Positions 28,214-38,182 of a stretch of DNA of 64,000 nucleotides are shown piece by piece. The translations under genes were made by a program, and so were the position numbers. The DNA is from Cupriavidus necator (lineage in GTDB: Bacteria > Pseudomonadota > Gammaproteobacteria > Burkholderiales > Burkholderiaceae), in assembly GCA_022041995.1 (NCBI GenBank), contig CP074382.1, positions 124,001 to 188,000 on the forward strand, in the 5' to 3' direction. Within the stretch, counting starts at the first letter, position 1; each line of letters begins with the position of its first letter. A model generated the notes under the pieces. The model searched no databases. It had not been told where the DNA came from and worked only from the letters and a program-made list of their open reading frames with translations.

Positions 28214-29675
28214 CACCCCTTTCAAGGTGATCAAACGACACGTCCGGCCTTTATGACACGTGCGGTAGAGACATGCCGTCTTGCCACGCAGCCTGCAACA
28301 TAGCTTTTCTTCTTGGGCGCTTTGGGTCCCCGCGGATGTTTTCGCAACGCAAGTGCATCAACGTGCGTTGCTATTTTTAGCAGCGTCCGGCTAAGCTGGG
28401 CCGGCGTGAGTGGGTCGTATGCCTGCCATACCTCGGCCGGCACAGCGATCATCATGCCGGCATACGTTGCCCGGATTTCGCTGGCGAGGTAATACGGTGA
28501 GAGCTCGATATCACTGGTATCCAACTCATGGCGGATTCTCACCGCCGTCGCAATCACGCTCAGCACGTTATACGCCAGCGCCGCCACGCCGAAGGCCAGC
28601 AGCGCCGCACGCGGCTGACTCAACGAACGAATCTCGCTATTGAGCACCGATTCGAGTCGCTGAAACAGATTCTCGATGCTCCAGCGGCGTCGGTATAGCT
28701 GGGCGACCGCGTCGGCCGTGAGGTGTGCGGCTGGGACATTGGTCAACAAGCGAACGACGGTGTCACCGGCCTCGGTGGCACGATCCAGATGCAACTCGAT
28801 GCGCCGCAGCACCAGCGGTGTGTTCGATTCATCCAGAATGCTGACCGCCTGCTCGTATACGATGCCGGCTTCGACTCGGCCCACCTCGCGTGCCGGCTCC
28901 AACTCGCTGGGGCACGGATTGCGGCCGTGCTCGCGCACAATGAAGGCGCTGCCGCGATGCTGCCAGCCGGTAAGGATCGCCCGGGTGCTGAAGTTGCGAT
29001 CGGCGATCCACAACTGGGCCGGCTCGGCCGACTCGAGCAGGGTTTCCATGATGGCCCGCTCCTGCGCATGCGCATCCTCACAGGGCACCAGATCGACAAT
29101 CATCGCCGTATCCGGGTCATAAACCACCAATGACTGCCCTGGCAAGGCCGCGCCCCGAAACCCACGCAATGGTTTCAGGCGCTTTTCGCTCGCCGGCAAG
29201 TGGCTGCCATCCACGATGCGCAGGCGATAGCCGTCCACCGAGGGCGGCTGCTTGCGCAACATCGGCTGCACAACCGGCCCCAACCGCCGCGCACTACCTT
29301 GCACCAAGGCACGAACCAGTCCCGGCTCGGTCCGGCTGATCTTGTCGTACAGCGCGGTGATGGAAACCGGCAGCGCCGGACTGGCCTTGGCCGCCGCATG
29401 CACCGACGGGCGCAGGCCAACGGCAACCAGCGACATGATCTCAACCGTCGTCGAGAACAATAGCTCCCGCGTGTACTGCGTTTCACGCTCCTGCTCGAAC
29501 AACTCGTCGATCCAGGCCGCATCGAGGGCGCGTTGCAAGCCCAGACGCGCCATCACACTGATCGGGCTGTGTTCGATAAAGCGTTCCACCACTGCATCCA
29601 GTACCACGCTACTCACTCCGGCTTTCGTTCGAGAACACGGAGGGTGCCCTATTTCTCGTCACCTTGAAAGGGGTG
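28214..29675 (-). mobile_element. IS4-family element (IS4-A) nested in IS3-A copy 2
   Basis: 1462 bp with perfect 17-bp terminal inverted repeats CACCCCTTTCAAGGTGA / TCACCTTGAAAGGGGTG. An 11-bp direct repeat GGTCTGAGCCG flanks it (28203-28213 and 29676-29686), in line with IS4 target duplications. Clean and recent-looking. Confidence 0.95.
28231..29616 (-). CDS. IS4-family transposase (IS4-A)
   Basis: 461 residues from a GTG start. The catalytic Asp residues lie in LRIVDGSHLPASEKRL and QLWIADRNFSTRAIL. The C-terminal Glu is in QLYRRRWSIENLFQRLES, the YREK-like signature region. The frame is intact and ends within the right inverted-repeat region, so it is probably functional. Confidence 0.92.
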   Translation of the reverse strand: MSSVVLDAVVERFIEHSPISVMARLGLQRALDAAWIDELFEQERETQYTRELLFSTTVEIMSLVAVGLRPSVHAAAKASPALPVSITALYDKISRTEPGLVRALVQGSARRLGPVVQPMLRKQPPSVDGYRLRIVDGSHLPASEKRLKPLRGFRGAALPGQSLVVYDPDTAMIVDLVPCEDAHAQERAIMETLLESAEPAQLWIADRNFSTRAILTGWQHRGSAFIVREHGRNPCPSELEPAREVGRVEAGIVYEQAVSILDESNTPLVLRRIELHLDRATEAGDTVVRLLTNVPAAHLTADAVAQLYRRRWSIENLFQRLESVLNSEIRSLSQPRAALLAFGVAALAYNVLSVIATAVRIRHELDTSDIELSPYYLASEIRATYAGMMIAVPAEVWQAYDPLTPAQLSRTLLKIATHVDALALRKHPRGPKAPKKKSYVAGCVARRHVSTARVIKAGRVV

Positions 29676-29718
29676 GGTCTGAGCCGGCCATAATGGCGGG
29701 CAGAAAGGACCTCAGAAG

Positions 29719-30027
29719 ATGACGAAACGAAGCAGGCGAACCCACTCGGCGGGGTTGAAGGCGAAGGTAGCCCTGGCGGCCCTCAAGGGCGAAAAGACGC
29801 TGGCGGAGCTGGCCCAGCAGTACGACGTGCACCCCAGCCAGATCACAGCGTGGAAGCAGCAGTTGGTGGAGCATGCCGCGGACCTGTTCGGCGGTGGCAA
29901 GGAAAGTGGGGGCGAGCCGCCGGTGGATTTGAAGGTGCTGCACGCCAAGATCGGCCAGTTGGCGCTGGAGAACGATTTTTTGTCCGGCGCGCTCAGCAAG
30001 GCCGGCCTGCTGAGCGCAAAGCGATGA
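29719..30027 (+). CDS. IS3-A copy 2 OrfA
   Basis: Identical to copy 1 OrfA except KGEK for MGEK. It lies downstream of IS4-A; its native promoter region (the first about 57 bp of IS3-A) is now 1.5 kb away, so expression would depend on sequence within or beyond IS4-A. Confidence 0.9.
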   Translation: MTKRSRRTHSAGLKAKVALAALKGEKTLAELAQQYDVHPSQITAWKQQLVEHAADLFGGGKESGGEPPVDLKVLHAKIGQLALENDFLSGALSKAGLLSAKR

Positions 30028-30854
30028 TCGACCGCGAGCACGCGCTGCCGGTGAGCCGGCAGGTCAAGCTGGTGGGCATCGCCCGGTCCAGCGCGTACTA
30101 CCAGCCGCAACCGGTCAGCGAGGCAGATCTGAAGCTGATGCGCCGCATCGACGAACTGCATCTGGAGCATCCCTTCGCGGGGGCTCGCATGCTGGCGCGC
30201 CTGCTGCGCCGGGAAGGCATCCAGGTCGGTCGCCGGCACGTGGGCACGCTGATGAAGCGCATGGGCATTGAGGCGCTGTATCGCCGGCCGAACACGAGCC
30301 GCAAGCACGCGGCGCACAAGATCTGGCCGTACCTGCTGCGCGACCGGAAGATCGACCGGGCCAACCAGGTGTGGGCTCTGGACACGACCTACATTCCGAT
30401 GGCACGGGGCTTTGTGTACCTGACGGCAGTGGTGGACTGGGCCAGCCGCCGGGTGCTGGCCTACCGGGTGGCGATCACGCTGGAGAGCTGTCATGCCGTC
30501 GAGGCAATCGAGGAGGCCTTTGCCAAGTACGGCGCGCCGGAGATCGTCAACACCGACCAGGGCAGCCAGTTCACCGCCACGGAGTTCACAGACGCCGTGC
30601 TGGACCGCGGCATCCAACTGTCGATGGACGGCAAGGGCAGTTGGCGCGATAACGTGTTCGTCGAACGCCTTTGGCGCAGCGTCAAATACGAGGAGGTCTA
30701 CCTGAAAGCCTACGACTCGGTCAGCCATGCGCCCCGCTCTATCGCTAACTACCTAACCTGGTACAACCAACGACGGCCCCATTCCAGTCTGGCGGACCAG
30801 ACCCCGGATGAGGCATACTTCGCCACGCTGCCAGCGATCAAATCGGCAGCCTGA
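30024..30854 (+). CDS. IS3-A copy 2 OrfB transposase
   Basis: 276 residues with the same DDE core as copy 1. One visible difference is SHAPRS for SHARRS. The ATG overlaps the OrfA stop. Confidence 0.9.
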   Translation: MIDREHALPVSRQVKLVGIARSSAYYQPQPVSEADLKLMRRIDELHLEHPFAGARMLARLLRREGIQVGRRHVGTLMKRMGIEALYRRPNTSRKHAAHKIWPYLLRDRKIDRANQVWALDTTYIPMARGFVYLTAVVDWASRRVLAYRVAITLESCHAVEAIEEAFAKYGAPEIVNTDQGSQFTATEFTDAVLDRGIQLSMDGKGSWRDNVFVERLWRSVKYEEVYLKAYDSVSHAPRSIANYLTWYNQRRPHSSLADQTPDEAYFATLPAIKSAA

Positions 30855-30914
30855 CTGCCCCAGCGCTTCCACTTAAAAACTCCGGATCCCTGTCCGAACA
30901 AACGGTGCCACCTC

Positions 30915-31646
30915 TGTGTACCGCGAGTGATCACAGACCGCGCACCATGCATCAATAGAGTCCGCAAGTAGGTATCGCCGCGCTTGCTTAATCCGAGCTG
31001 TCGAACATGACCGCCAGTCCCAGTTTGCCTCGGTACCAAGCCGATCCACGCTGCGAACTCACGGCCGGAACGGAAGGTGGCCGCATCACCGATGGCGGCA
31101 ACAGCTGCTGTGGCGGTGAGCAGACCAACGCCGGGGATTTCCGCGATCCGTTGGCAGTCCTGATTGTCGTGAAGCGCGGCCTTGAGTCGGCGTTCGAGCA
31201 ATGCCATGTCCTTGTCAGTAGCCTGCACGCGGGCCCACTGCTCGCGCAGGCTATCGATCAGCATGGCAGGCACGCGATCCGAGAGCTTGGCAAGCGCCGT
31301 AGCAATCTCCGTTGAGAAAGCCTGATAGCCTTCGGGAAGTGTTTCGCCGAATTCATGGAGCAAACCACGCAGGCCGTTGGTCTGCGTGATGCGGAACTTC
31401 ATCAGTTGTGCGCGCAAGCGGTGCAGCGCATTCGATTTCGCCCGTGTACGGGTTGACCGCATGCAGTTGGAAGACGTGCTTGGCAATATCCATGCCGATT
31501 ACGGTAAGCTTCATTTCGGATCCTCCCGCAGGTGGTTGCACTCGACAGCTCCACTTTGGCACAGCTTGGCCGACGCGGCGTAGGATCCCCGGACCCTGAT
31601 CCTTGTGCCAGAGATACCCGTTGCCGGGGGGAGGCGTCCATACCAT
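30915..31646 (-). pseudogene. IS110-family transposase relic with internal deletion
   Basis: The minus strand starts (31514) MKLTVIGMDIAKHVFQLHAV, with the first RuvC-like Asp. It jumps near 31435, with about 90 residues missing and a frame change, to LRAQLMKFRITQTNGLRGLL. It then reads the C-terminal Transposase_20 domain (EIPGVGLLTATAAVAAIGDA, KRGDTYLRTLLMHGARSV). The 3' end is cut by IS3-A. The upstream sequence (TGGACGCCTCCCCCCGGCAA) is a typical element end and abuts phaZ and IS5-A. Confidence 0.82.
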
Positions 31647-32498
31647 CTAACAAAACTATGTCATCGAGCGGCGCCTGATGGACGTTAGCGATGGCATGGC
31701 ACGAAAGAAAGTCAACAACGAATTGTGGAAAGCATTGCAGCCGCTGCTGCCGACGGTGGAGCCCTCTCCAAAAGGTGGCCGACCCAGAGTGGAGGACCGA
31801 GCAGCGCTGAGCGGCATCCTGTTTGTATTGCAGACCGGGATTGCATGGGAAGACTTGCCGCAGGAACTGGGGTTCGGCAGCGGCATGACTTGTTGGCGTC
31901 GCCTCCGTGATTGGCAGGCCGACGGCATCTGGGAACGCCTGCACCTGGCCCTGCTGACCCGCTTGCGCGAGCATGACCAGATCGATTGGACGCGGGCAAG
32001 CATCGACGGGGCGGCAGTGGCCAGCCCCCGGGGGCCAACAGACAGGCTCGAACCCTACGGACCGCGGCAAACTCGGCAGCAAACGCCATCTCATCGTAGA
32101 CCGGCGCGGTGTCCCCGTTGGCACTGGTCGTCACCGGTGCCAATCGACACGATTCCATTGTGTTCGAAGCGTTGGTTGACGCCATACCAGCGGTACGAGG
32201 ACTGTCGGGACGGCCGCGCAGCCGTCCCGACAAGCTCTACGCCGACAAGGGATACGACTTTGCTCGATGCCGTCAACATTTGCACAAGCGAGGAATCTGT
32301 CCACGAATTGCTCGCCGAGGCATCGAGAGGAACGACCGGCTCGGCAAGCATCGCTGGGTTGTCGAGCGCACGCATGCATGGCTTGCTGCCTTCGGGAAGT
32401 TGCGCATTCGCTTCGAGCGGCGTCTCGATGTTCATCTGGCCCTGCTCACGCTCGCTTGCGCTATCATCTGCTCTCGATTTGTTGAAGAGTTTTGTTAG
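31647..32498 (+). mobile_element. IS5-family element (IS5-A, IS427-like)
   Basis: About 850 bp with ends CTAACAAAACTATGTCATC and (reverse complement) CTAACAAAACTCTTCAAC. TA is present at each boundary, consistent with insertion at a CTAG in the phaZ 3' end. Confidence 0.85.
31696..32498 (+). pseudogene. IS5-A transposase, two frame changes
   Basis: MARKKVNNELWKALQPLLPT and ASIDGAAV (first Asp) are in one frame. GGQQTGSNPTDRGKLGSKRH follows in a second. LALVVTGANRHDS, LYADKGYDFARC and HRWVVERTHAWLAAF (second Asp and Glu) are in a third. One shift could be the programmed OrfA/OrfB slip of this group; the second, near 32115, is not expected, so the copy is probably dead. Confidence 0.75.
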
Positions 32499-32998
32499 CC
32501 GCTCTAAAGAGAGCGTAATGATCGCATTGGCGCGCCATGCCGTTGATCATGTGCGGAGATTTTCCGGCATAGATCGTGTGCAGCCCGGGTCTGGCCGCGA
32601 CCGGAAATGGTGTCCCGGTCGCCCTCGATCGTCAGCAGCGCAGTGGTACGAATGTCCTGCGGTCGTACGGCCTCGCCTTGTATGCGCCAACCCCGCGCGC
32701 CAGGCGAAACTCATGGAACACGATTTTAACGGTGTCCATGTAAAACTCGGCCGCGATGTCGAGCAAGGCTAGATACGCTTCGAAGATGCGTCGGTGAATC
32801 GCGGCATATTCGACGTTACCGTGCATGACATCCCAGTAATAGTCGTACTGGACCTGCAGCATTCGGCACGGTCGCGTTCCCCAAAGCGCGGCGAGTTGAA
32901 GAAAGCTTGGGTATACCTCGCGGGCAGCACCCGGATAGGAATCGGGAACCTTGTGGATAAGATTCTGTTGAAAACCATGCAAGAGGATGGGACGCAAC

Positions 32999-34111
32999 TA
33001 GTCCACTGCGTCATTGAAATGGCATCGGACGAATTCGTCGCGATGGATCGTCGTACCTCCACTTGATTGGCTTGGGATCCTTGTTGTGTTGACGGATATA
33101 GCGCATGAGCTTGCGAGCCAGATCCTTCACCGAGGTGAAGATCCCACGTGCGATGACATCGCGCTGAATGCGCGCGAACCAGTTCTCTACTTGATTGAGC
33201 CAAGACGTGTAAGTCGGCGTGTAGTGCAACCGGACGTTGGGATGCTCACTGAGGAAGGTACGTACGAGATCCGTCTTGTGGCTGCTGACGTTGTCGCAGA
33301 TCAAGTGGATTTCCTGCTCCGGCCCTTGACTGGCGACAACGTCAGTCAGGAACGCCACGAATTGCTCGCTGGTATGGCGTGGTGCGGTCTTGCCGATCAC
33401 CTGCCCGTTTGTTGTATTGAGTGCGGCGAACAGGCTGAGCGTGCCGTTACGTTTGTATTCAAAGCCATGACTCTCGGCGCGCCCAGGCGACAGCGGCAAC
33501 ACCGGTCCTTGCGATCCAGGGCCTGAATTGCGGTCTTCTCGTCCACGCAGAACACCACTGCATGCGCCGGCGGGTTCAGATACAGGCCGATGACGTCCGC
33601 GGCCTTGATCTCGAAGTCCGGATCGTTGGAGATCATGTGCTTGTCCAATCGATGCGGACGCACGCCATGTTTGCGCCAGATGCGCTGCACGGCCGTGACG
33701 GACACATCCCCAATTCCGCCGCAAGCTTGTAGCTACTCCAATGCGTGGACCCATCCGCAGGCTTGCGTTTGAGCGTGTAGTTCAGCACGCGCGCTTCAAG
33801 TTTCTCGGGCGGCTGCAGCGGCGCTCGTCCAGGGTGGCGCGCGTACAAGCCGGACAGTCGCTCGGCCAAAAACCGACTCGACCATCGCGAGATGAAGCGC
33901 GAGTCGCAACCGAGCCGTTGCATGATCGCCTCACGCGTTGCACCTTCATCAAGCAGCAGAATCAGCTTGGCTCGGCGCGCATCTGCCGCACGTACGGTTC
34001 GGCTTCGAGTCGCCGCCTGCAACTGTTCACGCTCAGACTCGGTCAAGTTCATCTTTTCCATGCACCTAATTCAATCACAAACGGGTGCTTTTTCAATGAC
34101 GCAATGGACTA
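32999..34111 (-). mobile_element. IS630-family element (IS630-C) inside phaZ
   Basis: CTAG occurs at both ends (32998-33001 and 34109-34112). Inverted repeats are TCCACTGCGTCATTGAAA and (reverse complement) TCCATTGCGTCATTGAAA. It is distinct from IS630-A and -B. Confidence 0.9.
33011..34061 (-). pseudogene. IS630-C transposase, frameshifted
   Basis: The N-terminal part MEKMNLTESEREQLQAATRS with its HTH (EAIMQRLGCDSRFISRWSSR) shifts frame near 33700. It resumes TAVQRIWRKHGVRPHRLDKH and VVFCVDEKTAIQALDRK (first Asp). It shifts again near 33480, then EYKRNGTLSLFAALNTTNGQ, HLICDNVSSHKTD and SWLNQVENWFARIQRD complete the DDE core. Two breaks, so inactive. Confidence 0.85.
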
Positions 34112-34336
34112 GTCTATCAATGGCCGACGCATTGCGGCGCTCATCGATCGGGCGTCCGATCAGAGTCAGGCTCGTCGGGGTTGGCTCACCCGCGCTCGCA
34201 GCAGGGAGACGGCACCCAAAGTGGGCACGGTCGCCTGGCAAATTGCCATGACATGTAGCCTCTTCGCGCCAATCCAGCGATTGTAGCTCTGTTCCTGGGT
34301 CATATAATCATCAAGTCGAAATGGCCCCTCAGCTAG

Positions 34337-35574
34337 GGAATCGCTGAACAAAGCGTCAGCGCGCAGCGTTGCCAGTGTGATGCCGATTTTTTTTGTCAAC
34401 CAACAGCAGATTTGACGGCTTGCCAGTTGGAAATTTTCATTTTTTGGGGCTTTTGCCCCGGGTTTCACGCCTTATGCCGCCTTGCAGACGGAATTGTCCA
34501 TTGATTGCAGCAACGCTTTCTTTGCAATCACCAGATTGGCCAGCGCAAACAAGGTGTCGCACTGCGCACCGTTTTTGGCCAATCCCCTGTAGCGAGCCTT
34601 CTTGTGCTTGAACAGATTCTTCACCACATGAAACGGATGTTCAACCCGGGCACGAATTTGCGCCTTGACCTTCTCCAAGGCCTGCGTCAATTGCTTCAGC
34701 GGCCCTTCGGTCATGCCCTTGAGCCTGGAGCGCTTCATAGCCACCGACCACCGAACATCCGCCTTGATGGCGCCCTCTGCTTGCGCCTTCAAGATCTCGT
34801 CGCGCCTGTGCACGCCGGTGTAGCCCGCATCAAGAATGACGTCATCCTCTTGCCCGTGCAGCACCTCATGGGTGTGCGCCACGTCAGACTCGTTGGCCGC
34901 GGTGTAGTGAGTGCTGTGCACCAAGCCCGATTCAGCATCGGCACCCACATGCGCCTTCATGCCGTGGTACCACTGATTGCGCTTCTTCGTTTGATGCATT
35001 TCAGGGTCACGCGCCTTGTCTCGGTTCTTTGTCGAAGTCGGCGCATTGATGATGGTGGCGTCCACCATCGTGCCCTCGCGCATCATCAGGCCTCGCTCGC
35101 GCAGGTGGGCGTTGATCTGCTCAAACAGCACGGCGGTAAGCTTGTGCTTCTCGAGCAGGCGGCGAAACTTGAGCACCGTGGTGGCGTCCGGCGCTTCCTC
35201 ATGTCCCAAGTCAACACCGACAAAATTGCGGATGGCCGCGCTGTCGCTGACGGCATCTTCAAGGGCCTCGTCGGACAAGCCATACCACTGCTGCACAAAG
35301 TACAGCCGCAGCATGCGTTCCAGGCCAATGGGCGGGCGCCCTCGTTTGCCCTTGGGGTAGTACGGCTCCAGTGCCTCCAGCAATCGAGCCCAGGGCACCA
35401 CCTGCTCCATCTCACCCAGAAATTTCTCGCGCCGCGTAACGCGCTTCTTTCCCAGATACTCGGCACTAGCAAAACTGATTTGTTGCATCGGCGTAGCTCG
35501 CTGGTCGTCCTTAGTCTATCAACGCTTCACAGCTGCTCAACGTCGACACTCTCGTCGATTAAATCAGCCTTTCC
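34337..35574 (-). mobile_element. IS5-family element (IS5-B) inside phaZ, CTAG duplication
   Basis: Ends GGAATCGCTGA and (reverse complement) GGAAAGGCTGA, each preceded by CTAG (34333-34336 and 35575-35578), the 4-bp target typical of the IS5 group. Removing it with one CTAG joins phaZ codons in frame. Confidence 0.9.
34472..35488 (-). CDS. IS5-family transposase (IS5-B), intact
   Basis: 338 residues. MQQISFASAEYLGKKRVTRR starts the DUF772-type N-terminal domain (RPPIGLERMLRLYFVQQWYG). The DDE residues lie in GTMVDATIINAPTS, DDVILDAGYTGVHRRDE and RARVEHPFHVVKNLFKHKK. Probably functional. Confidence 0.93.
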   Translation of the reverse strand: MQQISFASAEYLGKKRVTRREKFLGEMEQVVPWARLLEALEPYYPKGKRGRPPIGLERMLRLYFVQQWYGLSDEALEDAVSDSAAIRNFVGVDLGHEEAPDATTVLKFRRLLEKHKLTAVLFEQINAHLRERGLMMREGTMVDATIINAPTSTKNRDKARDPEMHQTKKRNQWYHGMKAHVGADAESGLVHSTHYTAANESDVAHTHEVLHGQEDDVILDAGYTGVHRRDEILKAQAEGAIKADVRWSVAMKRSRLKGMTEGPLKQLTQALEKVKAQIRARVEHPFHVVKNLFKHKKARYRGLAKNGAQCDTLFALANLVIAKKALLQSMDNSVCKAA

Positions 35575-35596
35575 CTAGTGGTACGCAGCGTACATC

Positions 35597-36765
35597 TAGT
35601 GTAGCGTTCTGTTCTTGATTGAACTTATATGAATTCGGCGTCTCCAATGCCCACACTGCGACACAGCGTGGAGAGAGTGAGTGCGAGTTGCCCCCGAGAT
35701 CATGTTGACCGACGAGGAGCGAACCAATTTGACGAGGCTGGTTCGGTCGAAGCTCACGAGCGTGAGGCTGGCGCAGCGCGCGCGCATTGTGCTGCTGGCC
35801 GCCAACGGAATGCAGAACAAGGACATCGCCGAGCAGTTGGGAGTCGGACGCGTGCAGGTCTCGCGTTGGCGTGAGCGGTATGCGCAATCGGGGCTGGCCG
35901 GTATCGAACGCGACTTGCCGCGCGGTGCGCCGCCGGTGAAGGTGGACACGGCGCGGCTGGTGGAGCTGACCACTCAAACCAAGCCCGTTGCGGCCACGCA
36001 CTGGAGCACGCGCAAGATGGCCGCCGAATTGGGCGTGAGCGCCAGCACCGTCATGCGCCATTGGCACGCCCACGGGTTGAAGCCGCACATCGTGCGCGGC
36101 TTCAAGGTGTCGCGCGATCCGAAGTTCGTCGAGAAGCTCGAAGACATCGTCGGCCTCTACATGTCGCCACCCGAGCACGCGCTGGTGCTGTGCTGCGATG
36201 AGAAGAGCCAGGTGCAGGCGCTGGATCGCACGCAGCCCGGCTTGCCGTTGAAGAAGGGGCGTGCGGCCATCATGACGCACGACTACAAGCGCAACGGCAC
36301 GACCACGCTGTTTGCCGCGCTCAACGTGCTCGATGGCCAGGTCATCGCCCAGTGCCAGCAGCGCCACCGCCATACCGAGTGGCTGAAGTTCCTGCGCAAG
36401 ATCGACCGCGAGACGCCCAAGGACAAAACGCTGCATCTGATCGCAGACAACTACGCCACCCACAAGCATCCTGCGGTGCAGGACTGCCTGGCCAAGCATC
36501 CGCGATTCAACATGCACTTCACGCCCACCTCCGCATCATGGCTGAACATGGTCGAGCGGTTCTTTCGTGACATCACAACCGAGCGACTTCGCCGCGGCGT
36601 ATTCACCAGCGTGCCGGAACTGGTCGACGCCATCAACGAGTACATCGCTCACCACAACACCAACCCCAAGCCGTTCATCTGGACCAAGAGCGCTCGCGAC
36701 ATCCTACAGAAGGTCATTCGTGCCAACCGCCGCTTAAGTTCCAAACAGAATGGAACATTGCACTA
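35597..36765 (+). mobile_element. IS630-B copy 2 inside phaZ
   Basis: CTAG at 35596-35599 and 36763-36766. Full length, same ends as copy 1. Together with IS5-B it separates phaZ codons VYVTDW and VPLAEG; only 17 bp of phaZ lie between the two elements. Confidence 0.93.
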
Positions 36766-36766
36766 G
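35681..36766 (+). CDS. IS630-B transposase, copy 2
   Basis: 361 residues, intact DDE core as in copy 1. Visible differences from copy 1 are AIMTHDY for ATMTHDY and DCLAKH for DWLAKH. Confidence 0.93.
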   Translation: MRVAPEIMLTDEERTNLTRLVRSKLTSVRLAQRARIVLLAANGMQNKDIAEQLGVGRVQVSRWRERYAQSGLAGIERDLPRGAPPVKVDTARLVELTTQTKPVAATHWSTRKMAAELGVSASTVMRHWHAHGLKPHIVRGFKVSRDPKFVEKLEDIVGLYMSPPEHALVLCCDEKSQVQALDRTQPGLPLKKGRAAIMTHDYKRNGTTTLFAALNVLDGQVIAQCQQRHRHTEWLKFLRKIDRETPKDKTLHLIADNYATHKHPAVQDCLAKHPRFNMHFTPTSASWLNMVERFFRDITTERLRRGVFTSVPELVDAINEYIAHHNTNPKPFIWTKSARDILQKVIRANRRLSSKQNGTLH

Positions 36767-37396
36767 CCAGTCGGTCACATATACGACGTGCTCGGGCAGG
36801 GATGCTTGCACGACGTCACGAAGCATGACCCCGTGATGCCCGGCCAACGGCGCACAAACAAGTAGCGGAATGGACTGGCCGCCCCGGAATCGTCAGCCGC
36901 GACAGGGGCAACCGAAAAACGCAGCAGGCAAAACGGCGCATCCAGCACTATCTCTTCGACCACAGGAATGACATGGTTGTTACGCTGGACTGCAGAGATA
37001 GCGAAGGCCGCCTTCTCCCACGTATCGCCGAGCCGGTACAAGCTTTCATAAGCGGCGGCAAAAGATGAAGCGCCGGGGACTTGTGCAAGCGGGCTGTCAG
37101 GATTGCCCAAAGTCTTAGCCGAACTCTTCGTCCAGGCGGTGAACGGCGAAAGGAGTGCGCGCTGGTCCTCGAAAAACTGATAGCGACATGTAACCTCCAG
37201 CGTGAATGCCTAACGCAGCATTGGTGCCCAAGGTTGTTTTGCCGCCATGAGCCACCGCAACGGTACCGCTAACGGTGAAGTGTCCGGCCTCGGCAGTTTC
37301 CACTATACGTCGACCTCGCAATGCTGCAACGTCAAACGTCACCGCGCTTTGATAAATGAATATGAAACGCCCTAGAACCCTGCCTGCATCGCCTCA

Positions 37397-38182
37397 CTAG
37401 TGCAATGTTCCATTCTGTTTGGAACTTAAGCGGCGGTTGGCACGAATGACCTTCTGTAGGATGTCGCGAGCGCTCTTGGTCCAGATGAACGGCTTGGGGT
37501 TGGTGTTGTGGTGAGCGATGTACTCGTTGATGGCGTCGACCAGTTCCGGCACGCTGGTGAATACGCCGCGGCGAAGTCGCTCGGTTGTGATGTCACGAAA
37601 GAACCGCTCGACCATGTTCAGCCATGATGCGGAGGTGGGCGTGAAGTGCATGTTGAATCGCGGATGCTTGGCCAGCCAGTCCTGCACCGCAGGATGCTTG
37701 TGGGTGGCGTAGTTGTCTGCGATCAGATGCAGCGTTTTGTCCTTGGGCGTCTCGCGGTCGATCTTGCGCAGGAACTTCAGCCACTCGGTATGGCGGTGGC
37801 GCTGCTGGCACTGGGCGATGACCTGGCCATCGAGCACGTTGAGCGCGGCAAACAGCGTGGTCGTGCCGTTGCGCTTGTAGTCGTGCGCATGGTGGCCGCA
37901 CACCAGCCGCGCCGTGTCCACCTTCACCGGCGGCGCACCGCGCGGCAAGTCGCGTTCGATACCGGCCAGCCCCGATTGCGCATACCGCTCACGCCAACGC
38001 GAGACCTGCACGCGTCCGACTCCCAACTGCTCGGCGATGTCCTTGTTCTGCATTCCGTTGGCGGCCAGCAGCACAATGCGCGCGCGCTGCGCCAGCCTCA
38101 CGCTCGTGAGCTTCGACCGAACCAGCCTCGTCAAATTGGTTCGCTCCTCGTCGGTCAACATGATCTCGGGGGCAACTCGCAC
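37397..38182 (-). pseudogene. IS630-B copy 3 transposase, in-frame internal deletion
   Basis: A 261-residue frame is still open. The HTH and C-terminal Asp/Glu motifs (HLIADNYATHKH, SWLNMVERFF) remain. The segment with the first catalytic Asp (CCDEKSQVQ) is deleted; the junction reads ARLVCGHHAHDYK. The product could bind the ends but not catalyse. Confidence 0.88.

Larger units (their letters stand above)
28157..30914 (+). mobile_element. IS3-A copy 2, interrupted by an IS4 element
   Basis: The left end GAGGTGGCGCCGGAAATTCG is at 28157; the first 57 bp are followed by IS4-A (28214-29675) and the rest continues to GCCACCTC at 30914. The same IS without IS4-A and one 11-bp repeat is colinear with copy 1. 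The left flank is IS1595-B and the right flank an IS110 relic, with no target duplication. Confidence 0.92.
31640..37189 (-). pseudogene. phaZ: Intracellular polyhydroxyalkanoate depolymerase (phaZ), shredded by insertion elements
   Basis: Pieces of one gene lie in order on the minus strand. N-terminal part (37189-36767): QFFEDQRALLSPFTAWTKSS, PLAQVPGASSFAAAYESLYR, LLVCAPLAGHHGVMLRDVVQ, EHVVYVTDW. Middle (35596-35579 and 34332-34113): LDVRCVPLAEGPFRLDDY, RLHVMAICQATVPTLGAVSL, LIGRPIDERRNASAIDRL. C-terminal part (32997-32499): VYPSFLQLAALWG, WDVMHGNVEYAAIHRRIFEA, EAVRPQDIRTTALLTIEGDR. Removing IS630-B copy 2, IS5-B and IS630-C with one CTAG each joins these in frame; IS5-A and IS110 cut the last codons. 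At least four one-base shifts also exist (near 37180, 36888, 32960, 32695). GGAGGT precedes the ATG. The enzyme would degrade stored PHB. Confidence 0.88.
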
